Position numbers and translations under genes: made by a program
Notes under the pieces: generated by a model
The model's database searches: none
What the model saw: the letters and a program-made list of their open reading frames with translations, nothing else
Told to the model about the DNA's origin: nothing
Shown here: positions 33,989 to 41,855 of the stretch, in pieces
Position numbering within the stretch: the first letter of the stretch is position 1
Layout of the letters: each line of letters begins with the position of its first letter
Assembly: GCA_038135065.1 (NCBI GenBank)
Contig: JAYPWI010000012.1
Location: 34,195-98,194 of the forward strand
Origin: JAYPWI01 sp038135065
GTDB lineage: Bacteria; Actinomycetota; Acidimicrobiia; Acidimicrobiales; Poriferisodalaceae
Length of the DNA stretch: 64,000 nt
Direction: 5' to 3'

Positions 33989-34522
33989 GTGGGGGTGATG
34001 CGAATGTCCAACATGGAAACGGCCGACGAGGCCCAGGCTGATGCGGCCTACGGCAAGAGGGTCGGTGAGCGCCTGCGGGCCATTCGTCGGCAGAAGCGCA
34101 TGTCCCTCCAGGACGTCGAGGCCGAGTCGGATCATGAGTTCAAAGCGTCGGTACTTGGCGCCTACGAGCGTGGTGAGCGGGCCATCTCGGTACCCCGGTT
34201 GTCGCGTTTGGCCGCCTTCTACCACGTGCCGGTAGCCCAGCTGCTGCCCCGGAGTGATGACGAGCTCGAGTACGAGGCGGCGCAGGCACGGGAAGAGGGC
34301 AACATCACCCTCGATCTCACCCGGCTCGAGACCCTGACGGGGCCCGAGTCGACCATGCTCACCCGCTACCTCACGATGATCCAGATGCAACGTCAGGATT
34401 TCAACGGCCGCATGCTGACCATCCGCAAGGACGATCTGCGTGCCATCGCCTGCATCTTGGACACCAGCCTCGAGACCACGACGGGTCGGCTGGTTGACCT
34501 GGGTCTACGCTTGGGCGCCTGA
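33989..34522 (+). CDS. BldD-like transcriptional regulator with c-di-GMP signature
   Basis: 177 residues. XRE-type helix-turn-helix (about 20-88: YGKRVGERLRAIRRQKRMSL...SVLGAYERGERAISVPRLSRLAAFYHVPVAQLLP) as in Streptomyces BldD. The C-terminal domain keeps R135-Q-D137 then 8 residues then R146-K-D-D149, which fits the RxD-X8-RxxD c-di-GMP-binding motif of BldD. In Streptomyces, c-di-GMP-loaded BldD dimers repress developmental genes; here the targets are unknown. In-frame ATGs at 33998 and 34004 are alternative starts. Confidence 0.85.
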   Translation: MGVMRMSNMETADEAQADAAYGKRVGERLRAIRRQKRMSLQDVEAESDHEFKASVLGAYERGERAISVPRLSRLAAFYHVPVAQLLPRSDDELEYEAAQAREEGNITLDLTRLETLTGPESTMLTRYLTMIQMQRQDFNGRMLTIRKDDLRAIACILDTSLETTTGRLVDLGLRLGA

Positions 34523-34578
34523 GTTCTGGACATCACCCCCACGAAGTTCCCTCCCAGGGCCGCGTCCATCTGTTGGGC

Positions 34579-35451
34579 ATGCGGTGGGCACAAGGTGCCG
34601 CCCACCTTCGGGTGGCGACAGAGTCTGAGGACGAACCCACCGACATCCCCGTCCTCGGTCTCCGGTTGTGTTTCGAGGTCCCCGAGCGGGCGAGCCGCCG
34701 CTGCGTCGGTTACGTAGACCGCGACGGAGATGGCTCGCGGACGGTGATGTGCCGGCGAGTTCCGAAGGCGGGCCGTCGGTGTGCGTCCTGCCAGCGAGCG
34801 GACACGGCGGCATCGGTGAATATGAATCAGTCACATCGCCGAGGCCGCGGTGCGATCGACGGCCGGATGGTTGCCTACCTCGAGCAGCCTCATCGCCTCT
34901 ATGTCGCGGGATTCCGCGACGGCTCGTTGAAGGTGGGAACTGCCGCGGGAACATCCGAGGATCGACGCCTCCTCGAACAGGGCGCATGGCTCGCCCGCTA
35001 CGTGGGTGAGGCGCCGGATGGCTTCGTGGTGCGCCAGGCCGAGGACATGGTCACCAGCCGAACCGGTCTGGCCCAGGGGGTGACCGTCGCCCGCAAGCTG
35101 CGCGGTCTCACCCGGCCGGTCGACGACGACGTGCTCGCCGGCCAACTCGACGAGGCGACGCAGGGTGCCGCCGAGGTTGCCAGGTCGAGCGGCATCGAGG
35201 TCACTGTCGTCCCGTGGAGCAACCCAGCTCGCAGCGCCGCCATATGGTCAGGGATTCTGTCGTATCCCGCGGCTGTTGACGCGGGCAGCCATGACCTCAC
35301 CTTCCTGGGAGCGGTTGGTCGACTGCTTGCTGCGGTTCGGCCGGGCTTCGACGAGGTGTTCGTCGTTGACCCCGCCCCACTCTTCGGCCGGGCGATCGAC
35401 CTGGGCGAACACCGTCCCGACGAGGTGGCGCTGCAGGCGGCCCTGTTCTGA
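34579..35451 (+). CDS. DUF2797 domain protein
   Basis: 290 residues. A Cys-containing N-terminal part (CFEV...RCVGY...VMCRRVPKAGRRCASCQ) that could bind zinc, then HRLYVAGFRDGSLKVGTAAGT and RRLLEQGAWLARYVGEAPDGFVVRQAEDMV, which match DUF2797. The fold near LYVA..LKVG suggests a GIY-YIG-like core, but nuclease activity has not been shown. The ATG at 34579 is chosen over TTG 34573; upstream limits are uncertain. Its stop overlaps hemW (TGATG). Confidence 0.7.
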   Translation: MRWAQGAAHLRVATESEDEPTDIPVLGLRLCFEVPERASRRCVGYVDRDGDGSRTVMCRRVPKAGRRCASCQRADTAASVNMNQSHRRGRGAIDGRMVAYLEQPHRLYVAGFRDGSLKVGTAAGTSEDRRLLEQGAWLARYVGEAPDGFVVRQAEDMVTSRTGLAQGVTVARKLRGLTRPVDDDVLAGQLDEATQGAAEVARSSGIEVTVVPWSNPARSAAIWSGILSYPAAVDAGSHDLTFLGAVGRLLAAVRPGFDEVFVVDPAPLFGRAIDLGEHRPDEVALQAALF

Positions 35452-36536
35452 TGCGACCGTTCGGCGTCTACCTCCACGTTCCCTTCTGCACCACCAGGTG
35501 CGATTACTGCGCGTTTGCCACCTGGACCGATCGCCATCACCTCATGGAGCCCTATCTCGAGGCGTGTCGGGTTCAGGCCCGCCTGGCTGCGGCGACGTTG
35601 CCCGAGGTCACGTCGGTGTTCGTCGGCGGTGGCACCCCGAATCTGGTCCCGGCCAGTTCTCTGATGGGGGTCCTCGACGAGCTCCCGCTGGCGTCGGGGG
35701 CCGAGGTGACGGTGGAGTGCAATCCCGATGTGGTGAGCATCGAGCAGATGTCCTGTTACCGAGATCATGGCGTCAACCGGATCAGCCTGGGCGTGCAGTC
35801 AATGGTGTCCTCGGTGTTGTCGGTGCTGGGCCGTCACCACGATCCCGACAATGTGCGTTCCGCAGTCGAGGCGGTTCGTGAGGCAGGTATCCAACGGATC
35901 AACCTCGACCTCATCTACGGGGCAGTGGGTGAGACCATCGACGAATGGAGCACATCGGTGCGCGAGGCGGTCGCCCTCGGGCCCGACCATGTGTCGGCCT
36001 ATGCCCTCACCGTCGAGCCGGGCACCCCGTTGGCCGACGACCCGTCTCGACACCCCGATGACGACGTCCAGGCCGATAAGTACCTGGTGGCCGACGAGCT
36101 GCTGACGGGAGCTGGCCTTGCGAACTACGAGATCAGCAACTGGTCGGTGCCGGGCGCCGAATGTGCTCACAACCTTCTGTACTGGCGACAGGGCGAGTAC
36201 CTGGGCCTGGGGGTCGCCGCCCACAGCCACGTGGCAGGTCGCCGGTTTTGGAGTGTTCGTACCCCGGATCGTTTCATCGCCGCGATGGCGAACGGAACGT
36301 CCGTCGAGGCCGGGTCGGAGGAACTGGATCTGAACGAACGGGTCATCGAGGGGCTGCAGTTGGCCATCCGGACCCGAGACGGGGTGCCCGCCGATGCCGT
36401 GCCGGAAGCGGTGCGCCATCTCGTGGCGATCGACACCGATGGTCGCGCCCGCCTCACCAGGGACGGTCGGTTGCTGGCCAACGAGGTCGCTCTTCGCCTC
36501 GAGCCTCCTGGTGGGTCACCGACCGGGCAGGCGTAG
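35451..36536 (+). CDS. hemW: Radical SAM haem chaperone HemW / CPO-like
   Basis: 361 residues with a radical-SAM CxxxCxxC cluster at C13, C17, C20 (HVPFCTTRCDYCAF), VFVGGGTPN, EVTVECNPD, NRISLGVQS and NLDLIYGAVGET, and a C-terminal HemN-like domain. It lacks the extra N-terminal Cys features of true coproporphyrinogen dehydrogenase HemN, so it is more likely the haem-binding HemW. It overlaps DUF2797 by 1 nt and the convergent LysM gene by 21 bp. Confidence 0.9.
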   Translation: MRPFGVYLHVPFCTTRCDYCAFATWTDRHHLMEPYLEACRVQARLAAATLPEVTSVFVGGGTPNLVPASSLMGVLDELPLASGAEVTVECNPDVVSIEQMSCYRDHGVNRISLGVQSMVSSVLSVLGRHHDPDNVRSAVEAVREAGIQRINLDLIYGAVGETIDEWSTSVREAVALGPDHVSAYALTVEPGTPLADDPSRHPDDDVQADKYLVADELLTGAGLANYEISNWSVPGAECAHNLLYWRQGEYLGLGVAAHSHVAGRRFWSVRTPDRFIAAMANGTSVEAGSEELDLNERVIEGLQLAIRTRDGVPADAVPEAVRHLVAIDTDGRARLTRDGRLLANEVALRLEPPGGSPTGQA

Positions 36537-37241
36537 CACCATGCCGGGAACGATCAGGTCAGGGTTGCCGGGATCGGGGAGCCGGTCACGGTTGAGCTCG
36601 ATCAGGGCAAGCCAGTGGGCGCTGAGACCTGGTCGGGGGTCGATGTCGTCGATGGTCTGCCGGGCGATCGCCCAGAAGTTGTCGCCGGGCCGGACCAGCC
36701 AGTAGTGCCTGGCCTCCCTGGGTGAATGGTCACCGGTCGGGGTCTCGCCGATCATCGGGCCGCTGCGTGCCCCGAAGGAGGGAATCCACTGCAGTGTGGC
36801 CGTGGGCGCGGGATCCAAGAGCTCGAGGGTTGCCGTCGGTTCGGGCTGCTCGAGGGGTTCGTTCGGCGTGAGGTGTAGATCGGCGATGGGTGGCACGGAG
36901 ACGACGGCGCCAAGCCCCAAGATCGGCCCCACCATGGCGCGGGTCCGGGTGGGGAGGGCTGCCGCGGCGCACGCCAGCCGACCAGCGAGGTGCGCATCGG
37001 CGAAGAGCAGCACCACCCCGCTCAGTATGAGGTAGGTGGTCGCTGCGGCAGCAGCCCACCACAACAGTGACATCGCAGCGCCCACCGGAAGCGACTGCAG
37101 TGGGTCCCCATGCTGGTGTGGGGCAGGGTTGTCGGGTGCCCACGCCAGCGAACGGTTGGTCCACAGCCACACCTGTGCACCTACCACTGCGCTCAATTTC
37201 CAGAGGTGCGCTGTTCGCGCCCAGGCGACTCGGGTGCTCAT
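36516..37241 (-). CDS. Membrane protein with C-terminal LysM domain
   Basis: 241 residues: membrane helices at about 14-32, 52-77 and 97-113, a Pro/Thr-rich linker (EQPEPTATLELLDPAPTATLQ), and a LysM module (about 186-239) with YWLVRPGDNFWAIARQTI...WLALIELNRDRLPDPGNPDLIVPGMVLRLP. LysM binds N-acetylglucosamine in peptidoglycan, so it may tether or guide the pilus machine or the neighbouring pseudokinase at the wall. It overlaps the pseudokinase stop (ATGA) and is thus translated from the same message. Confidence 0.8.
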   Translation of the reverse strand: MSTRVAWARTAHLWKLSAVVGAQVWLWTNRSLAWAPDNPAPHQHGDPLQSLPVGAAMSLLWWAAAAATTYLILSGVVLLFADAHLAGRLACAAAALPTRTRAMVGPILGLGAVVSVPPIADLHLTPNEPLEQPEPTATLELLDPAPTATLQWIPSFGARSGPMIGETPTGDHSPREARHYWLVRPGDNFWAIARQTIDDIDPRPGLSAHWLALIELNRDRLPDPGNPDLIVPGMVLRLPGR

Positions 37242-38428
37242 GCCGCCAGCCGATCGGGGGCGACAATGGCGGCGCGCCCCGACTCGTCCACGACTGACAG
37301 GACGTCGCAGTCCCCGATGGTCACGACATCGACGGCAGTCGGATTCGGCACCACGGTGGTGGCGGTGACGGTGACGCGGGGATTGGCGGCATCGGCCCAG
37401 GAGGGGAAGACGAATACCTCGCCTTCCGGGTTCCGGACGAGGCTCGGAGTTCGCTCCCCGGTGCAGCGCCAGTCCCCGATCACGATCAGGTCGTCGTGGT
37501 CGCCGAGGGCCCAGCGCTCGTTCCCGAGCGCGATGATGCCACCCCTGATCTGTGGTTCGGGCCGCAGGGAGGGCAATGGGGCAGCACGGAGGAGGGTCGG
37601 GTCGGGTTGTCCCTGGCCGGCGGGCGGCTGATTTTCCGGAGGCCCATCGGGTGCGTCCGCTGGTGTCTGTGGTTCGGCATCGATTGACAATGCGACGGTG
37701 CGTGGCCCGGGGATGATGTCCGTCGGTCGGGTCCTGTCGCCCCGGCTGAGCGCCAGCAACACGAGGGTCATCAGGCCGACGGCGAGCAGGGCAAGGCGCC
37801 GATCGGCACGCCACAGCCGTTGTCCGCGAACGGCGTGTGCGGTAGCTGGCCCGCCTTCGGCCAGGCGGCCGAATCGCTCAGCGATGTCGAGCATGGTGCT
37901 CGGGTGGTCCTCACTGGAGGTGGCGGCCTGTTGGGCGATCGCCTGGATCGCCCAACCGAACTGATCGTGGTCGGCGATCGCCCCGCTATCGAGCGACCGC
38001 TCGACTTCGGCGACCACCATGCGGCCGAGCGCCCCTACGTCGTCGACCTCGGTCGGTACCTGAGGCTCGCCGACCCGTGCAGCGCTGCCGAACCCGCACA
38101 GCACGGTTCGACCTGCAGCCTCGACTATCACATGGTCGGACCTGATCCCGCCGTGGCGAATGCCGCGGCGGTGTAACTCGACCATGGTTGTCGCCACATC
38201 GAGAGCGATTGCGATGAGGTCTGGGGCGGTGCGAGGGCTCAGGTCGGCCAAACAGGTCCCCTCGACCCGGAGCAGGCTGATCGACATCGCGTCGTCCTGA
38301 TCATCGACGTCCACGATCTCGACGACGCCGGGATGGGTCGCATCGAACAACACGGAAGCTTCGCGTCGGAGTGCTTCAGCGCTCTCGCCCCGTGCTGACT
38401 TGGTGATGACGTCTGCCCTTCCAATCAT
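37238..38428 (-). CDS. Membrane-anchored pseudokinase (Ser/Thr kinase-like)
   Basis: 396 residues. The N-terminal part is a shortened kinase domain: the Gly-loop is missing, a candidate beta3 Lys (K10) and alphaC Glu (E23) remain, then LHRRGIRHGGIRSDHVIV where HRD is replaced by H92-G-G94, and LCGFGSAA where DFG has become G112-F-G. Phosphotransfer is therefore unlikely. One membrane helix (about 211-228) is followed by a Pro/Gln-rich linker and a beta-rich exterior with two Cys (WRCTGE, IGDCDVL). Start ATG 38428 is chosen because upstream in-frame sequence lacks kinase similarity and holds the promoter tract. Confidence 0.75.
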   Translation of the reverse strand: MIGRADVITKSARGESAEALRREASVLFDATHPGVVEIVDVDDQDDAMSISLLRVEGTCLADLSPRTAPDLIAIALDVATTMVELHRRGIRHGGIRSDHVIVEAAGRTVLCGFGSAARVGEPQVPTEVDDVGALGRMVVAEVERSLDSGAIADHDQFGWAIQAIAQQAATSSEDHPSTMLDIAERFGRLAEGGPATAHAVRGQRLWRADRRLALLAVGLMTLVLLALSRGDRTRPTDIIPGPRTVALSIDAEPQTPADAPDGPPENQPPAGQGQPDPTLLRAAPLPSLRPEPQIRGGIIALGNERWALGDHDDLIVIGDWRCTGERTPSLVRNPEGEVFVFPSWADAANPRVTVTATTVVPNPTAVDVVTIGDCDVLSVVDESGRAAIVAPDRLAA

Positions 38429-38470
38429 GAATGAAATATATCGAAATACTATGAAAAGACAACTAGCGCT
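38429..38470 (-). promoter_or_regulatory. AT-rich promoter tract with phased TATTTC motifs before the pseudokinase
   Basis: On the minus strand TATTTC occurs at 38433-38438 and 38443-38448, with a related CTTTTC at 38453-38458, spaced exactly 10 bp. The tract is strikingly AT-rich in a very GC-rich genome and fills the 64-bp gap between the TadG-like and pseudokinase genes, implying a separate transcription start. Confidence 0.5.
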
Positions 38471-38492
38471 GGTCGTGCGTCTGATTGTCGGG

Positions 38493-38951
38493 TCAATTCT
38501 GTTGACCGCTGTCGATGCGCCCGATTGCCGACGCCTTGACGATCGAGGGTCCGACATCTGCTGCCGGTAGCACCACACGTGTAGGGCGGGCGGTCACCTC
38601 GAGGAGCACCTCGGTGGGGCTCAGCAGGGTGGCCTGGATACGGAGTGAGTCGGGGTGAACTGCACCCGACATGCGCTGTTCCATTTCGCGACGGATGTAG
38701 GGCATCGCATCCGCCATCCGGACGGGGTCGAGTTCGACACGCCCGTCGCGGTGGAGTACCTCGGGGTCCAGGGCCAGGGCTGCCAGGTCATTCGCCGCGC
38801 TGGAGGCAACGCTGCTCACCTCTCGCTGAGCCAGGTAGGCGACCGCTCCGTCGAGAACGAGTGCAGAGAGCAGAAGCAGTACGAGAAGTCCCGAGGGCAC
38901 GAGCAGCAACGCTGATCCTCCGTCCCTGGGCAGATCGACGCTCCTCGTCAT
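38493..38951 (-). CDS. TadG/TadE-like pilus assembly protein
   Basis: 152 residues starting MTRSVDLPRDGGSALLLVPSGLLVLLLLSALVLDGAVAYLAQRE, the single hydrophobic N-terminal segment characteristic of Flp pilus-assembly TadE/G-like proteins. A short extracytoplasmic domain follows. Starts overlap with the preceding gene (ATGA). Last gene of the Tad operon proper. Confidence 0.72.
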   Translation of the reverse strand: MTRSVDLPRDGGSALLLVPSGLLVLLLLSALVLDGAVAYLAQREVSSVASSAANDLAALALDPEVLHRDGRVELDPVRMADAMPYIRREMEQRMSGAVHPDSLRIQATLLSPTEVLLEVTARPTRVVLPAADVGPSIVKASAIGRIDSGQQN

Positions 38952-39400
38952 GCTGGACAAGCGCTGCGGCGCGGTTGACCGTCGCGGTACGGGTCGAGCA
39001 ACTCGCTGTAAGTGGACCGCACCGTCTGCCGCCCAGGAAGGTCGAGGAACGGCAACGGCGGAAGTTCGAGGGTCCGGGTCGCAGTGACGGTGACCCGGAC
39101 GCACGTCGAGGGATCAGGGCGGGTCACCACGACCTCGATCGCGATGTCGTGTTGGTCGCCCGTGGCCGCACGCCCATGTAGGAGCGCGATGTGGAGTGCC
39201 TGATCGGGAGGTGTGCCGACCGGCATTTCGACGAGTGCCCTTGTTGTCTCCCGCGCGGCAGCGTTGGCGGCCAACTTGGCGTCGATGACTGCCCAACCGT
39301 GGAGGAGGGCAAGGGGTCCGATCACGAAGAGCAGGGTCAGGAAGGGCAGCACCTCGAACCCGACCGAGCCCTGCGAGTCCCGGCAGAGCGGACCGGTCAT
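38948..39400 (-). CDS. TadE-like minor pilin
   Basis: 150 residues: MTGPLCRDSQGSVGFEVLPFLTLLFVIGPLALLHGWAVIDAKLAANAAARETTRA. This is a prepilin-like hydrophobic N-terminus with a Glu at the fifth position after the Gly (SVGFEVLPF), then the TadE-typical Ala/Arg-rich segment and a beta-rich domain with one Cys. Overlaps neighbours on both sides by ATGA. Confidence 0.75.
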   Translation of the reverse strand: MTGPLCRDSQGSVGFEVLPFLTLLFVIGPLALLHGWAVIDAKLAANAAARETTRALVEMPVGTPPDQALHIALLHGRAATGDQHDIAIEVVVTRPDPSTCVRVTVTATRTLELPPLPFLDLPGRQTVRSTYSELLDPYRDGQPRRSACPA

Positions 39401-39780
39401 GGCAGCCCTGTCTCGCTGTGCACGGTGAATCGTCGGGTGCTCGTGGCTGGCCAGCGGACCAAAGAGGCCGGCAAGACGGTCGGTGGTCGGATGACGACCT
39501 CCAACACAACGGAATCGCCAGCGCGTGACCACCGTCGTTCAGTCACGAGGTCGCCGGCACGGTCTTCGAGCCAGCGGTCTGCCGCTGCGATGGCCTGTGG
39601 CGTTCCACCGCCCAGAGCAGCCTGCCGTGTTGCCTCGTACCCCAAGCCCGTGGTCGTTGTCCGGGTGTGGACCACCATCGCCAACTGCACCGCGAGGAGC
39701 AGGAACATCCAGAACGCGAGGACCCCCCACGCGAGCCCGATGAGGCCCGCCCCGCTGTCGTCACGCCAGCGCCGGATCAT
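39397..39780 (-). CDS. TadE-like minor pilin
   Basis: 127 residues: MIRRWRDDSGAGLIGLAWGVLAFWMFLLLAVQLAMVVHTRTTTTGLGYEATRQAALG. A prepilin-like segment followed by the TadE pattern (GYEATRQAA) and a short beta-rich tail. Translationally coupled to the pilin upstream and the next TadE-like gene downstream (ATGA overlaps). Confidence 0.75.
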   Translation of the reverse strand: MIRRWRDDSGAGLIGLAWGVLAFWMFLLLAVQLAMVVHTRTTTTGLGYEATRQAALGGGTPQAIAAADRWLEDRAGDLVTERRWSRAGDSVVLEVVIRPPTVLPASLVRWPATSTRRFTVHSETGLP

Positions 39781-39992
39781 CCGCCGATCTGTGAGATCTG
39801 GTTGTTGGTCGCCGTCTCCGCGGTCTGCCAGATCGCTCGGAAGCCCACCCACATGAGTGCGCCGAGGGCGGCCACGATGAGCACGGCGATTGCTGCCGAG
39901 ATGACCCCTTCGCCTCGATCATCTCGCGCCGGGAACTGGTGGACCAGACGAATCCACATGGATGTCAGATGTTGGTGTGTTGCGACGGTCAT
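39777..39992 (-). CDS. Flp-type pilin candidate
   Basis: 71 residues: a 20-residue basic leader, then DDRGEGVISAAIAVLIVAALGALMWVGFRAIWQTAETATN. Size, single hydrophobic helix and central place in the Tad operon match the Flp major pilin. However, the canonical G/xxxxEY cleavage context is not clear (GEGVIS instead). A strong AAGGAGG ribosome-binding site precedes ATG 39992, fitting high expression, and an 88-bp gap separates it from tadC. Confidence 0.7.
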   Translation of the reverse strand: MTVATHQHLTSMWIRLVHQFPARDDRGEGVISAAIAVLIVAALGALMWVGFRAIWQTAETATNNQISQIGG

Positions 39993-40080
39993 GTCGCCTC
40001 CTTCGTTTGGGCGTCGGGGGCCGTGGTGCTTGGCCAGGTCGGCCGGGCAGAACAGGAGAGGGGGAACTTGGTGATGCGCA

Positions 40081-40986
40081 TCACAGGTCTGCGAAGGATC
40101 CGAGGGCATCGACGAAGGGGATGGCCAGGAACGTGAGGCCGGGGACGAGGGTGGCCACGGTGACGGGAATCCACACTTGCTCGTTGCGCCGCTCGATGCG
40201 GGCCAACAACTGGCGGTGGCTCTCCCGGCGCATCGATCGAGCCTCGTCGCTGATCAAGGCTCCGATATCCGTCGTGTCCTGGTGGAGGTCGAGGATCGCA
40301 ACGAGGCGGCTCAGGGCAGGGAGATCCATCAGGGCCGCCCAATCGTGCAACGCATGGCCGGGGGCGACACCGGAGTGGATCCGGCGCACCACGCCCCCCA
40401 GGTCGCGGGCGATTGCGCCCGTGCCTCGGGTGGCGGTGCGCTCGAGGGCGATGGTCAAAGGCAGGCCGGCGCCGAGCAACATCCCCAGGTGCTCGGAGAC
40501 CGTTGGGAGTTCCCGCATGAGACGCTGGCGGTGGTGCTCCGAACGGCGCGTGAGTCGGTGTTCGTGGGCGAAGAATGCACCGACTGGGGCACACACGACG
40601 AGGGCTACTGCCAATGGCGGCGGGGGAGCGACCAGCAGGCTCGTGGCGGTGGCTGCTACAAGGGCGCCTCCGGCTGTTCCGATCTGCCGCGACCGGAACT
40701 GCACGGCGTCGTACGTCGTTCCACTTCGGCGGAGACGGGTGTCGGGCTCGTCGTGCATGCCGAGCAGCCGCGCCAGGTCGCGACCGACGCGAGTGGCGAA
40801 CGGCCCGAGGGTCTCGTGGAAGGTGCGCTGGAACACCCGTTGCGAGGTGGCGTGACGGGACCCGCCCGGGACGAAGGGGGCAGCCCGATCCAGCAAGGTG
40901 ATGCGCCGGAACCAGCGGAGATCTGAGAGGGCCAATGCGCAGCCGACCCACATGGTCAGCGTGCTCAGGGCAGCCAAGCGGTTCAT
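40081..40986 (-). CDS. TadC-like type II/IV pilus platform protein
   Basis: 301 residues. N-terminal helices, then the T2SSF domain with QRLMRELPTVSEHLGMLLGAGLPLTIALERTATRGTGAIARDLGGVVRRIHSG and a terminal hydrophobic WIPVTVATLVPGLTFLAIPFV. Together with TadB it forms the inner-membrane platform of the Flp pilus. ATG 40986 overlaps the tadB stop (ATGA). Confidence 0.83.
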   Translation of the reverse strand: MNRLAALSTLTMWVGCALALSDLRWFRRITLLDRAAPFVPGGSRHATSQRVFQRTFHETLGPFATRVGRDLARLLGMHDEPDTRLRRSGTTYDAVQFRSRQIGTAGGALVAATATSLLVAPPPPLAVALVVCAPVGAFFAHEHRLTRRSEHHRQRLMRELPTVSEHLGMLLGAGLPLTIALERTATRGTGAIARDLGGVVRRIHSGVAPGHALHDWAALMDLPALSRLVAILDLHQDTTDIGALISDEARSMRRESHRQLLARIERRNEQVWIPVTVATLVPGLTFLAIPFVDALGSFADL

Positions 40987-41855
40987 TCGGCGAACACCCG
41001 CTGTTCGGAAGGAGTAGCCATCAGATGGCTGGCCCACACCCAGCAGCCTCCGATGATGGCCAGTCCGGTCAGCACCAGCACCTGAGCGGGTGTAGTCGAG
41101 TAGGCGGTACGGCCCCGGCCGATGCTGAGGCCCACCAGTGCCATACCGATCGGTACCAGGAGGACGAAGGAGCGAGCGAAGCGGGCACCCGCTTGACGGG
41201 CTCGGGCGTCTTGTCGCGCCTGGGCGTCGTCGAGTCGGTTGCCCGCAAGGTCGCGTAACCGTCGATCCAGGTCGACGCCACCTACTTCGTGCGCCACGGT
41301 CAGGGTCTCGCACACCAGATCGGCGGTCGGGTGCGCGATGTCGGACTTGAGTGCCAGCAATGCTCGGCTGAAATCGGTGGTGAGAAGCCACTCCCGTCTG
41401 GCTCGCACAAAGCCGGAGGCCAGTGCCTCCGGCGCTCGCTCGGCCGCGGAGAACAGGGCATCGGGGAGTGATTTCCCCATTCCTCCCGACATCACCCGAA
41501 TGTCGTCGATGATGCGCGGCCAGGCGTGTTGCGCCTCGGAGAGGTGACGACGTCTGCGACTCCGTTTCGCAAGGACGGGAGCGCACGAACCGCCCAATGC
41601 AGCGAAGACGGTGATCATCACACCGCCGAAGATGATCCAGGCGCCCAGGCCGACGCCGAAGCCGACGGCCACCGAGGTTCCGAGGATGTCGCGTTCTCGC
41701 ATGGCTGCGAGCCCTGTCCGGGCCATCCATGACCTTTGGGTTTGCCGAGCGCCCTGCATGGGCGAGTGACCGAAACCGGGGTGTCCCATGGCCAAGGCGC
41801 TCCAGAGCAGGTGAATTCCAAGGGCTCCGGACGTGATGGTCAGCAACTCGATCAC
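40983..41855 (-). CDS. TadB-like pilus platform protein
   Basis: 290 residues. N-terminal helices (about 6-22, 57-95), then a T2SSF-like domain (AWPRIIDDIRVMSGGMGKSLPDALFSAAERAPEAL...TLTVAHEVGGVDLDRRLRDLAGNRLDDAQARQDARARQAGARFARS) and two terminal helices. Pairs with TadC. Overlaps cpaF by ATGA. Confidence 0.83.
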   Translation of the reverse strand: MIELLTITSGALGIHLLWSALAMGHPGFGHSPMQGARQTQRSWMARTGLAAMRERDILGTSVAVGFGVGLGAWIIFGGVMITVFAALGGSCAPVLAKRSRRRRHLSEAQHAWPRIIDDIRVMSGGMGKSLPDALFSAAERAPEALASGFVRARREWLLTTDFSRALLALKSDIAHPTADLVCETLTVAHEVGGVDLDRRLRDLAGNRLDDAQARQDARARQAGARFARSFVLLVPIGMALVGLSIGRGRTAYSTTPAQVLVLTGLAIIGGCWVWASHLMATPSEQRVFAE

